NCBI GenBank assembly: GCA_965223405.1
Contig: CBDCWO010000006.1
Location: 4,154,001-4,218,000 of the forward strand
Direction of reading: 5' to 3'
From: CBDCWO01 sp965223405
Lineage (GTDB): Bacteria; Bacteroidota; Bacteroidia; Chitinophagales; Saprospiraceae
Length of the DNA stretch: 64,000 nucleotides
A program made the position numbers and the translations under genes. This document shows positions 44,802 through 53,684 of this stretch, in pieces. Position 1 is the first letter of the stretch. Every line of letters begins with the position of its first letter. Under the pieces are notes generated by a model, which did no database searches, was not told the origin of the DNA, and saw only the letters and a list, made by a program, of their open reading frames with translations.

Positions 44802-45790
44802 CGAAATTTATTTCGCAGTTAGGAACAAACCAAATAAACTTGCCGGCCTGGGGTCGGTTTGGTTCACCATTGGGTTTAATGTTTTGTATTGCAGTTGAGA
44901 ATATGTTAAAGAAGGCCAGCAAGTCATTTCCCAAAAAAGGTTTGTCTTTCTTGAATACTCATTGGTCTGCAAAACCTTTCTATGCAGACTGGGTTTATTT
45001 CAGGATGCCCATTGGTCTGCGAAATTTATTTCGCAGTCTGGAACCAAATAAATCTGATTCACCATCGGGCATAAAAAACCGAATAAACTTGCCGGACACA
45101 GCTTGCTTGAATTACCATTAGGTTTAATGTTTTGTATTGCAGTTGAGAATATGTTAAAGAAGGCCAGCAAGTCATTTCCCAAAAAAGGTTTGTCTTTCTT
45201 GGATACCCATTGGTCTGTACAACCTTCCTATGCAGACTGGTTTATTTCAGGATGCCCATTGGTCTGCGAAATTTATTTCGCGTCTGGAACCAAATAAATT
45301 TGGTTCACCATTGGGGAACAAACCAAATAAACCTGCCGGCCTGGAATTGTCAAGAAATAGCAAGACTATAAATGGAGTTATTTACTGACAGAGTTAGATT
45401 GACTAAACGATCACTGGCTGCCCACTGACTGCAAAATCTACCTACGGAAGACTGGGTTTATTTCAGGATGCCCATTGGTCTGCGAAATTTATTTCGCAGT
45501 GATGAACAAACCAAATAAACCTGCCGGCCTGGGGTCGGTTTGGTTCACCATTGGGTTTAATGTTTTGTATTGCAGTTGAGAATATGTTAAAGAAGGCCAG
45601 CAAGTCATTTTCCAAAAAAGGTTTGTCTTTCTTGGATACCCATTGGTCTGTACAACCTTCCTATGCAGACTGGGTTTATTTCAGGATGCCCATTGGTCTG
45701 CGAAATTTATTTCGCAGTCTGGAACCAAATAAATCTGATTCACCATTGGGCAAATAAAATAAACTTGTCGGACACAGGTTTATTTCACAG
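44802..45790. repeat. REP-like repeat array, right block
   Basis: Starts with the right half of the REP split by the IS66-type element and includes about four REP hairpins (near 45017, 45266, 45480 and 45698). Three copies of the 130-bp element (about 44870, 45118 and 45550) and one deleted-RAYT fragment at 45341 are also present. The block is the continuation of 38263-40303 and ends about 60 bp before recQ. Confidence 0.85.
45341..45455 (+). repeat. Deleted RAYT fragment, copy 3
   Basis: Same junction as copies 1 and 2 (CTGCCGGC joined to CTGGAATTG). It carries point differences shared with copy 1 (AAGAAATAGCAAG), suggesting that copies 1 and 3 derive from each other after the founding deletion. 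Confidence 0.8.
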
Positions 45791-45849
45791 TTTAGAAAAA
45801 CATGTACATTAAATTATCGTTTGCGCCAGGTATTTATTAGATTGTTTTG

Positions 45850-47634
45850 ATGCATATTCACCAAATTCTAAAAAATACCTTTGGCTTTAACCAATTCCGA
45901 GGTCAACAGGAGGAAATTATTAATGCTGTAATAAGCGGGAATGATGCATTGGTAATTATGCCAACCGGCGGGGGCAAATCACTATGCTACCAAATTCCAG
46001 CTCTAAAATTGGAAGGATTGACGGTAGTGGTTTCTCCATTAATTGCACTCATGAATGATCAGGTGGCTGCTTTGAAACAATTGGATATCGCAGCTGAAAC
46101 ATTGCACAGTAATATCGAATCCTCAACGGAAATCTATAATAAAATCGAAAGTGAAGGATTAGATCTACTTTATGTGTCGCCTGAAAAGTTACTCTCAGAT
46201 CGTTTTCTAGGTTTCTTAAAAAAGCAAAAGATCTGCCTATTTGCCGTTGATGAAGCGCATTGCGTCTCCGTGTGGGGAAACGATTTTAGACCGGAATATG
46301 TCAAGCTTGCCATACTAAAACAAGAATTTGCACATGTTCCAATAATTGCTTTGACGGCTACCGCTGATCATGCCACTCAGCTGGATATTATCACTCAGCT
46401 CAATCTAAGTATACCGAAAACTTTCCTCGCAAGTTTTGAAAGAACCAATATCAAAACTCAGGTTAAACCCGGTCAACGTAGGGTGGAGCAAATACAAAGG
46501 TTCTTACACTCTCATTCTAATGAAGCTGGAATAGTCTATTGCCTCTCCCGAAAAAGTACTGAAAATATTGCTGCCAAATTAACCGGGATGGGATATCAGG
46601 CAGAAGCTTATCATGCCGGACTTGATTCCAACATCAGGCATAAGGTGCAAAGCGATTTTCAGAATGATCATCTGCAAATAGTCTGTGCGACGATTGCTTT
46701 TGGGATGGGAATTGATAAACCAAATATTCGTTGGGTGATACATTATAACATGCCCAAAAACATTGAAGGGTACTATCAGGAAATTGGTCGAGCGGGCCGA
46801 GATGGACAGGAATCAGAGGCGTTGTTGTTCTACAGTTGGGGAGATTATCTGAATCTGCAAAGATTTATCAAAGAAAGTGATGCTGATCAGACATTTAAGA
46901 ATGTACAAAAAGCCAAATTGGATCGCATTTGGCAATTTGCAACAGCCATGAGCTGTCGAACCAATTTAGTCCTTAACTACTTTGGTGAATTTCGGAATAC
47001 CAAGTGCAATCATTGCGACAATTGCCTTAATCCGGCCAAACTATTCGATGGAACCACCTATGCGCAGATGGCACTATCCGGAATTATAAGAACGAATCAA
47101 TCCGTAGGAATGAACTTGTTAATTGATATTTTGAGGGGATCATATAAAAGGGAGATCACTTACCAGAATTTTGATAAAATCAAGACCTTTGCTGTGGGTC
47201 GGGAAATACCTTTCACACATTGGAGATATTATATTACCCAATTGATCAATCAGGGGATTATTTCAATAGACTTTACTGATTATTCCAGGCTCAAAGTCAC
47301 TCCATTGTCCAAAGAGGTATTAAAGGGACATGTAAAAGTGGAACTGGCAGAGTACATTGCTCCCGAAAAGAAACCCAAAGTCGTTATTCCAAAAATTGAA
47401 ATTGATCTTTCCGAAGTGGACGCTTCTTTGATGGAAAAGATGAAATCCTGGAGAAGAGAATTAGCGCAAAAGCAAAATGTGCCGGCTTTCGTAATCTTAC
47501 ATGATAAAACCTTGATGCAAATAGCGAGTCTGAAGCCGGATTCTAAAGAGCAGTTATTAACAGTCGATGGAATTGGCAAGGCTAAACTGGAAAAATACGG
47601 GGCAGATATTTTGACTTTGATTAGAAACCAATAA
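45850..47634 (+). CDS. recQ: RecQ-family ATP-dependent DNA helicase
   Basis: A 594-residue superfamily 2 helicase that unwinds DNA 3' to 5' in recombination and repair. Helicase motifs are in order: FRGQQEEIINAVISG (motif 0), MPTGGGKSLCYQIPAL (Walker A, about residue 40), FAVDEAHCVSVWG (DEAH), ALTATA (motif III), VCATIAFGMGIDKPNIRWVIH and QEIGRAGRDG (motif VI). A zinc-binding group CNHCDNC is near residue 395, then the winged helix, then an HRDC-like domain at the C-terminus (ILHDKTLMQIASLKPDSKEQLLTVDGIG). ATG at 45850 is preferred to TTG at 45847. The gene sits directly after the repeat island. Confidence 0.95.
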   Translation: MHIHQILKNTFGFNQFRGQQEEIINAVISGNDALVIMPTGGGKSLCYQIPALKLEGLTVVVSPLIALMNDQVAALKQLDIAAETLHSNIESSTEIYNKIESEGLDLLYVSPEKLLSDRFLGFLKKQKICLFAVDEAHCVSVWGNDFRPEYVKLAILKQEFAHVPIIALTATADHATQLDIITQLNLSIPKTFLASFERTNIKTQVKPGQRRVEQIQRFLHSHSNEAGIVYCLSRKSTENIAAKLTGMGYQAEAYHAGLDSNIRHKVQSDFQNDHLQIVCATIAFGMGIDKPNIRWVIHYNMPKNIEGYYQEIGRAGRDGQESEALLFYSWGDYLNLQRFIKESDADQTFKNVQKAKLDRIWQFATAMSCRTNLVLNYFGEFRNTKCNHCDNCLNPAKLFDGTTYAQMALSGIIRTNQSVGMNLLIDILRGSYKREITYQNFDKIKTFAVGREIPFTHWRYYITQLINQGIISIDFTDYSRLKVTPLSKEVLKGHVKVELAEYIAPEKKPKVVIPKIEIDLSEVDASLMEKMKSWRRELAQKQNVPAFVILHDKTLMQIASLKPDSKEQLLTVDGIGKAKLEKYGADILTLIRNQ

Positions 47635-47836
47635 AAGCATGTTCGACAACTGCACTCAATGAGAATCTCAAACTTCGATCTTGAAAAGATATGCTTGGTT
47701 TTACCATGCAATTAATTAAATCACCGTGAAAAATAAATTCTTAACCAAGGGTTTTAAAACACCGTGTAAATCGTTATTCTATTAGTCTCTCACTAGGACA
47801 AAAGCATGATTGCTTCACCTTTAATCGATATTTATT

Positions 47837-48328
47837 ATGAAGGTTTTATCATTCCTAATTCTATTGACAACGCTATTGGGATGCAACAAGTCGGAAGATG
47901 ATTTATCCGCTCAAAGATTTATGGAATTGGTTATCGCAGATGCATACAATAAATTATATCTACCGGATTTAGAACCATCGGATATTTCAGATCTGCTTAA
48001 ATATCGCAATGATAAAACACTATTAAGTAGTCCTCCGGTCAATCCAATATCTTCATTTTTGCCAGATAGTGTCACTGCGGGGATAATCGCCCTTTGGACC
48101 ATTGAGTCCATCAGGATTACCGAATTGAAAGGTGATGATAGTGAATTTGAACGCTTTCCTTCGCTCAATCCGGTGGTAAGAGATGCTACCGGCCTGATCA
48201 AAGATCGATTTGTAATTCAGGATGGAGTAGCAACTCGTTATTACAACTGGTGGTTCCAGGGTGATTTATCAGAGACAGAAAAACTAAAAATTGATCCGTT
48301 GATGGGGACAAACTTTTCATGGCAATAG
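47837..48328 (+). CDS. Small hypothetical lipoprotein
   Basis: A 163-residue protein with a clear lipoprotein signal (LILLTTLLGC, Cys at 16). The mature part is acidic and helical at its start (AQRFMELVIADAYNKLYLPDLEPSD) and ends with a tryptophan-rich YYNWWFQGDLSETEKLK. I do not recognise the family; some small Bacteroidota lipoproteins of the same size and beginning exist in unnamed DUF families. It stands alone in a separate unit 200 bp after recQ, followed by a strong bidirectional terminator at 48421. Confidence 0.7.
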   Translation: MKVLSFLILLTTLLGCNKSEDDLSAQRFMELVIADAYNKLYLPDLEPSDISDLLKYRNDKTLLSSPPVNPISSFLPDSVTAGIIALWTIESIRITELKGDDSEFERFPSLNPVVRDATGLIKDRFVIQDGVATRYYNWWFQGDLSETEKLKIDPLMGTNFSWQ

Positions 48329-48420
48329 TATTTCATTGCAAAGAGTGAAGCCAAATCTCCATTCTGTATGAACTAGAGATCAGTTATTGAGAACAGGATG
48401 ATTGGAACTTCAATGCATAT

Positions 48421-48448
48421 AAAAGACCCGAACTTTTTCGGGTCTTTT
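48421..48448. terminator. Bidirectional terminator between lipoprotein and SusD genes
   Basis: AAAAGACCCGAA and TTCGGGTCTTTT form a 12-bp stem with loop CTTT. A and T runs on both sides of the GC core make it work on either strand. It separates the convergent lipoprotein gene (+) and the susD gene (-). Confidence 0.9.
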
Positions 48449-48487
48449 ATCAACGCAGTGATATGAATTTAAATGAATTGTTTACAA

Positions 48488-50056
48488 TTAATAGCCCGGA
48501 TTTTGTGACAAAATATCTGCTCCAATCAGGTCTATTTCTGTTTGAGGAATTGGCCATAAATTGTGCTTGGCCGGATTGTAAGTAAAAGTTGCTATTTTTC
48601 TGTACTCCCCTTCTGCATTTTTCGCGCCAAAGACTTCCCCATTTAGCACATTTTCGGCTATACCCCATCGGCGAATATCAATCAACCTGGTATCGTTGAA
48701 TTCCAAGCCAAGCTCAACATGCCTCTCTCGTCTAATAATCTCTCGTAAATGGGATTGATTCAAAGTGGTAATGGATGGATATTTGTCCAGCTCAGTAATT
48801 TGAGCATTATATGCACGTGCTCTTATACGGTTGATAGCATCTAATACACTCTGGTCGATTGAATTTGATTCGATTTTTGCTTCTGCATAGGTTAGAAGTA
48901 CTTCAGCATAACGAATCAGAACTAAATCGGTGTCATATCGATCCCACCCTTTGTATTGATTGAATAAAAGTTTGCGAGGATAATACCCTGTTCTGCTGCC
49001 ATCATCCACTACAGGTCCCAATAATTCCTGATCTGACAAAATATCTCCTTTTCTAAGTACGGCCATCTTTAATCTAGGATCTCGATTTGCAAATTCATTA
49101 TCAGGATCAAATAGAGGCGACTGGTCAATAGTTTGACCATCAGTACATTCGAAAGCATTGACGAACGACTGCAAAACTTGCATACTTCCCCAACCTTCGA
49201 AAACATGTTCAGGAGGATATATTCTAGTTTGAAAATAATAGCCGTGATCGGGCATTTGATATTTAATTGCAAAAATAATTTCTTGATTATCTTCATTCGG
49301 TTGCTGCCCCAGACTAAAATAGCCATCTCCATTATCATCCTGGAATAGGTCATATCCCAAGTTCATAACCTTTTCAGCAGTTTCCGCTGCTTCAGTAAAC
49401 TGATCGTTATAAAGTAGCACCCTAGCTTTAAGTGCAAGTGCCGCACCTTTAGTTATCCGACCCAGATCATCTGCCCCATACGAGGTAGGAAGTGCTGAGC
49501 TGGATAAATCAAGTTCACTGATAATGAAGTCAATAATTTCCTCCTTATTACTTCTTGGTACTTGTAATTCCGAAAGGGTCAAAGGTGTAGTTATCAGAGG
49601 AACCGATCCCCAATTATTACTCAACAATGAATAGTAGAAAGCCCGTAAAAATCTAACTTCAGCTTTAAATCTAGCTCGTTTATTTTCATCCATTTCAGGT
49701 TTATCAATATTAGCCAGAAAAACGTTGGTACTTCTGATAGAGGTGTAAAAGTCATTCCAAAGATCTTTTACAGTGCCATCCGTTGAGTTTAATGAACCAT
49801 TTTGGAATTGCCCAAAAGTGCCAACTGCATCGTCTGTCATACAATTAGCGCCCCAAAGATAGGAAGTCCAAATATTCCAAATGCTTCCTTTTTCACCCAA
49901 CCGTCCATATACTGCAGTTAGTGCATCAAAGGCATCTTTTTCAGTTTTCCAAAATGTTACATCACTTAGTTTGTCTTGAGGAGAAACCTCTAAGAAGTCA
50001 TTACTGCATGCTGCAAAAGCGAGTGATATGAATAGTATGCTTATTATGTTTTTCAT
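48488..50056 (-). CDS. susD: SusD/RagB-like outer-membrane lipoprotein
   Basis: A 522-residue surface lipoprotein that captures oligosaccharides for its SusC partner. The lipobox is SLAFAAC (Cys17). The N-terminal SusD part begins DFLEVSPQDKLSDVTFWKTEKDA. TPR-like helices follow (AEVRFLRAFYYSLLSNNWG is the conserved RFLRAxYY pattern), then the RagB C-terminal domain (VLIRYAEVLLTYAEAKIE, AINRIRARAYN, REIIRRERHVELGLEFNDTRLIDIRRWG). It ends LWPIPQTEIDLIGADILSQNPGY, a normal C-terminus. The ATG is 10 bp after the SusC stop. The substrate is suggested only by the neighbouring glycosidases. Confidence 0.96.
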   Translation of the reverse strand: MKNIISILFISLAFAACSNDFLEVSPQDKLSDVTFWKTEKDAFDALTAVYGRLGEKGSIWNIWTSYLWGANCMTDDAVGTFGQFQNGSLNSTDGTVKDLWNDFYTSIRSTNVFLANIDKPEMDENKRARFKAEVRFLRAFYYSLLSNNWGSVPLITTPLTLSELQVPRSNKEEIIDFIISELDLSSSALPTSYGADDLGRITKGAALALKARVLLYNDQFTEAAETAEKVMNLGYDLFQDDNGDGYFSLGQQPNEDNQEIIFAIKYQMPDHGYYFQTRIYPPEHVFEGWGSMQVLQSFVNAFECTDGQTIDQSPLFDPDNEFANRDPRLKMAVLRKGDILSDQELLGPVVDDGSRTGYYPRKLLFNQYKGWDRYDTDLVLIRYAEVLLTYAEAKIESNSIDQSVLDAINRIRARAYNAQITELDKYPSITTLNQSHLREIIRRERHVELGLEFNDTRLIDIRRWGIAENVLNGEVFGAKNAEGEYRKIATFTYNPAKHNLWPIPQTEIDLIGADILSQNPGY

Positions 50057-50066
50057 GATTATTGCT

Positions 50067-53000
50067 TTAAAATGTGATATTGATACCTGCTAAAAAGAGC
50101 CTGGCAGAGGGATAGTTTGAATCATTCCATGCAAATGGGTTACCATGCGCAAACTCAGGATCTATATTTTTAAAACCGGAAATATGTAATAGGTTTTCAC
50201 CTGAAGCGTAAATCCTTACTTTTTGAATTTGGACTGATTTTGCTGCATTCAGATTATTCAAAGTAAATCCCACTTGCATGTTCCTTAATTTTGCAAATGC
50301 GCCATTTTGCATCCAATACGTGCTACGTTGGTAGTTCCGGCCCTGTGCGGTAAAAGAAAGACGTGGATATTCAGCCCCTGGATTTTCCGAAGTCCAAAAA
50401 TTATCTAACATTGCTTTCAATGGACGTGCACCTCCATTAAATGGTCTGACCACGGGGCCTGTTGTCAGAACATCAAGTCCTGCAAATCCTTGCCATACCA
50501 TAGAGAAGTCTAAATACTTCCATTTGAATCCTGCTGTAAATCCAAATGAGGTAGTGGGGAAATAGGAACCAATTGATTTTCTGTCATCTGCATTTACAAT
50601 TCCATCTGGTTCTCCCGTAAGTTCTCCATTTGAACTTCTTCCATTAATATCTGCATATCTGATATCACCTGGAACTGGAGTATTTCCAAAAAATGATTGG
50701 TCAGGGGCACTTTCTATCTCTGTCTGATTTTGAAAAATACCATCGGCTACGTATCCATATATATTTTGGATAGGATCTCCTACCTCTCTACCGGGAGCAT
50801 CTGTGCCTTTCAGATCGGTAATCTCATTTTCTACAAAAGCGATATTGGCATTCAAATTTATCTTAAAATCACTTCCAATCGTGTTTCGGTGATTAATGGA
50901 AATTTCAAAACCCTTATTGCGAACGGAACCCGCATTGGTAACCGGAGGTTGAGCACCCAAAATCAGTGGCTGGGGTAGACTAAGCAGAATGTCATTGGTG
51001 TTTTTTACATAGTATTCCACCGTAATGTCGCATTTGCCGCCTAAAATACCCGCATTGAGTCCGATGTTTGTACTTGTGAGAGTTTCCCAGGATATTTCCG
51101 TATTTGCCAATCGCGACGATTCACCAATCCCAGTATAATTAATAGTTCCGAAGACATAATTATCACGGACACCGTAAACATTCAGAAATGCATAGTTACC
51201 GATTTCTTGATTTCCGAGTTGACCCCATGATGCTCTAACTTTTAAGTAATCTATAAATGAGGAATTAAAAAAATCCTCTTCTGAAAGTCTCCAGGCAACA
51301 GAAAATGAGGGGAAAAATGCATATTTATTTTCTTGGGGAAACCGTGTCGTTCCATCATATCGAAGGTTTGCTTCAAAAAGATATTTTTCTGCTAAATTGT
51401 AATTAACACTTCCAAAGCCAGATCTAAAACGGTATTCAGTTAAATTACCCTGTGCAAAATCATTGGCATCAGATACACCGTTTAGTTGTGTGATGTTGTT
51501 GTTTCCACGCAAACTACTTCTGCCAGCATTAATATATTCACTATCTACTTTTCGTTGTTCGTATCCCAACAATGCCGATAATTTTTGATCTGCCCATGAC
51601 AAATCATAGGATGCTAATAACCTACTAGTAATATCCCAGGTAATATCTGACCGTCGGATAATTCGACCGGAAATAGTTCCGGCGATTGGGTAAGAATCTG
51701 AAGACTCTTCATAGCGGTAATGTGTAAAGAAATTTCTAAAATATTTTTGTTTCCTATTATTGTTAGTTGCAGTGATGTGTCCTTTGATCTTAAGATCATT
51801 GAGGAGCTTATATTCTGCAAAAGCTGAATTTATGAAATCATTATGAAAGAAGTCATTGGTCCCTAATGGTGCTGAGACATAAGCCACCATATTGCGAGTT
51901 CCTCCCCATCGTGAATTGACAGGCCAAAGTCCGTTTTCAAATTGTATCACATCGCCGGGATGATGGCGATAGGCCTCTGTAATTAATTGACCAACACTTT
52001 GGGTATTTCCTTTTATTTCTGCGATCGACCCGGCTAGTTTAACTCCTACATCAATCTTATTATTGATTTTCTGATCCAGATTTAATCGGTAGTTGGTTCT
52101 GGTGTAGCCATGAGTGGCGATCAATCCTCCCTCATAATTGTGACCAAAAGATAGGTAAAAATTAGTAGCATCGGAACTACCTGAAATACTTAAGTTGTGA
52201 AAATATCGTGTTGGATCACCACTATTCAATAGACTCTCAAATTGATCATTATCAGGATGAGTAGAAGGGCTATTGCCAGACTTCCATTTATCCAAATCTT
52301 CCTGTGTGTATCTTAAAGCTTGACCATCAACCTCTCTAGCCGCATTATGTAATTTTGCATAATCATACGCATCTACACGTTTCGGAATCTGGAAAGGAGA
52401 TAATGTTCCTATTCCTCCATGATATCTAATGACCGGATCGCCTTCACCTCTCTTTGTGGTTACTAGAATTACCCCGTTAGCAGCTCTTACTCCATAGATA
52501 GCGGCAGATGAGGCATCTTTTAATACAGATATATTATCAATATCGTTAATGTCAACATCTTGTAGATCACCCTCGATTCCATCAATGAGAATTAATGGAT
52601 TTGAATTTCCAAGTGTACCGATACCGCGAATTCTTAAAGTACCCGCATTCGCACCAGGCCTACCCGATTTTTGAACAACAGTAAGCCCTGGGATCTGACC
52701 GGCTAAGGCAGTAGATACATTCGTGGCCGGACGATTTTCCAAATTCTCAGAACCTACAGTGGAAACTGCCCCGGTCAAATCAACTTTTTTTCTGGTACCG
52801 TACCCAACCACGACAACTTCCTCTAACATTGATGCTGATTCTTGCAGGACTATTTCCAAAAACTCTTGATCTAAAATAATAGCTTCCTGGGATAGGAAAC
52901 CTACATATGATACTACTAAATGCAATTCTCCACTGTCGGGAATTGATATTGAAAATGACCCATCAATATCTGTTGTCATTCCTTGTCCGGTTTCTTTAAT

Positions 53001-53546
53001 TTGTATTGTAGCACCAATTAATGGATTGCCGGAAGCATCTTTTACTACCCCACGAAGTACTCTATCAAGAGTAATTGTATTCAATTTTTTTGTAAATAGG
53101 ACCTTTTCCGATTCAGTATTTAATTGAGTATCCAGTCCTAAAGCAGGAATCTCGATGGTGTGGATTTTCTTTCTACTTTTTGAAGTAATTAGTGGATCAT
53201 GTTTGACAAAAATGATGTCTTCATTCTTTTTAAAACGAAGTCCAGTCTCACGAGTGATATACATAAGAAAGTCCATTAATGAAACCCTCTGCCTTTTAAA
53301 GGATATCTTAAAATGGTCAATTATCCTTTTGTCATATGAGAAAAAATAATCGGTTTGGAATTGAATATCTCCAAACGCAACGGCCAAATTGGTCTGCTCC
53401 CAATTGGCAGAAATGAAAGTTTCATCTAAATCCTGTGAGATGCCTTCGTTGGCTAAAGTAGTAGCCATAAAGGCCACTTGTACCCAGAAGATGTACAAAA
53501 ATGCCTTGGACATTTGCCATAATTTTGTAAATAGTTTTAACTTCAT
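50067..53546 (-). CDS. susC: SusC/RagA TonB-dependent receptor with STN signalling domain
   Basis: A 1159-residue outer-membrane transporter. A signal peptide (about 15-37) is followed by an STN domain (about 44-120, FISANWEQTNLAVAFGDIQFQTD) that signals to a FecR-type anti-sigma factor. Then come a carboxypeptidase-like domain (about 163-240, LRGVVKDASGNPLIGATIQI), the TonB box/linker EEVVVVGYGTRKKVDLTGAVSTV, and a plug with NRPATNVSTALAGQIPGLTV. The barrel runs to a C-terminal Phe (INITF). It imports glycans bound by SusD using TonB energy. Presence of STN, FecR and sigma factor together predicts induction by the transported glycan. Confidence 0.97.
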   Translation of the reverse strand: MKLKLFTKLWQMSKAFLYIFWVQVAFMATTLANEGISQDLDETFISANWEQTNLAVAFGDIQFQTDYFFSYDKRIIDHFKISFKRQRVSLMDFLMYITRETGLRFKKNEDIIFVKHDPLITSKSRKKIHTIEIPALGLDTQLNTESEKVLFTKKLNTITLDRVLRGVVKDASGNPLIGATIQIKETGQGMTTDIDGSFSISIPDSGELHLVVSYVGFLSQEAIILDQEFLEIVLQESASMLEEVVVVGYGTRKKVDLTGAVSTVGSENLENRPATNVSTALAGQIPGLTVVQKSGRPGANAGTLRIRGIGTLGNSNPLILIDGIEGDLQDVDINDIDNISVLKDASSAAIYGVRAANGVILVTTKRGEGDPVIRYHGGIGTLSPFQIPKRVDAYDYAKLHNAAREVDGQALRYTQEDLDKWKSGNSPSTHPDNDQFESLLNSGDPTRYFHNLSISGSSDATNFYLSFGHNYEGGLIATHGYTRTNYRLNLDQKINNKIDVGVKLAGSIAEIKGNTQSVGQLITEAYRHHPGDVIQFENGLWPVNSRWGGTRNMVAYVSAPLGTNDFFHNDFINSAFAEYKLLNDLKIKGHITATNNNRKQKYFRNFFTHYRYEESSDSYPIAGTISGRIIRRSDITWDITSRLLASYDLSWADQKLSALLGYEQRKVDSEYINAGRSSLRGNNNITQLNGVSDANDFAQGNLTEYRFRSGFGSVNYNLAEKYLFEANLRYDGTTRFPQENKYAFFPSFSVAWRLSEEDFFNSSFIDYLKVRASWGQLGNQEIGNYAFLNVYGVRDNYVFGTINYTGIGESSRLANTEISWETLTSTNIGLNAGILGGKCDITVEYYVKNTNDILLSLPQPLILGAQPPVTNAGSVRNKGFEISINHRNTIGSDFKINLNANIAFVENEITDLKGTDAPGREVGDPIQNIYGYVADGIFQNQTEIESAPDQSFFGNTPVPGDIRYADINGRSSNGELTGEPDGIVNADDRKSIGSYFPTTSFGFTAGFKWKYLDFSMVWQGFAGLDVLTTGPVVRPFNGGARPLKAMLDNFWTSENPGAEYPRLSFTAQGRNYQRSTYWMQNGAFAKLRNMQVGFTLNNLNAAKSVQIQKVRIYASGENLLHISGFKNIDPEFAHGNPFAWNDSNYPSARLFLAGINITF

Positions 53547-53662
53547 GTTGGGTTAATTTTAAGTTGATAAATAGAATACTTCTATCACTTGGAGTTTGCT
53601 GATTCACGGAGCGGCAATTCTACGTATTAGCAACTATCCATGTGATATGTAATTAATCCAAA

Positions 53663-53680
53663 CCGGTCTCTTTAGACCGG
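53663..53680 (-). terminator. Hairpin between fecR and susC, possible attenuator
   Basis: CCGGTC and GACCGG form a 6-bp GC-rich stem with a 6-base loop, extended by weaker AA/TT pairs. On the minus strand the T-run is short (TTTGG), so this is more likely a partial terminator or processing hairpin that separates regulator and transporter levels than a full stop. Confidence 0.45.
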
Positions 53681-53684
53681 CTTT

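Noticed and set aside
39593..45757. Several open frames of about 60-90 codons in the repeat array (e.g. 40146, 44840, 45103, 45551 and their minus-strand shadows)
   Set aside because: They recur with each repeat copy, on both strands, and have no start/stop logic of their own; treated as repeat content.
38263..45790. Regularly spaced repeats that could be taken for a CRISPR array
   Set aside because: Units vary in length and spacing, contain self-complementary hairpins and gene-end fragments, and no cas gene is near. REP/RAYT explains them.
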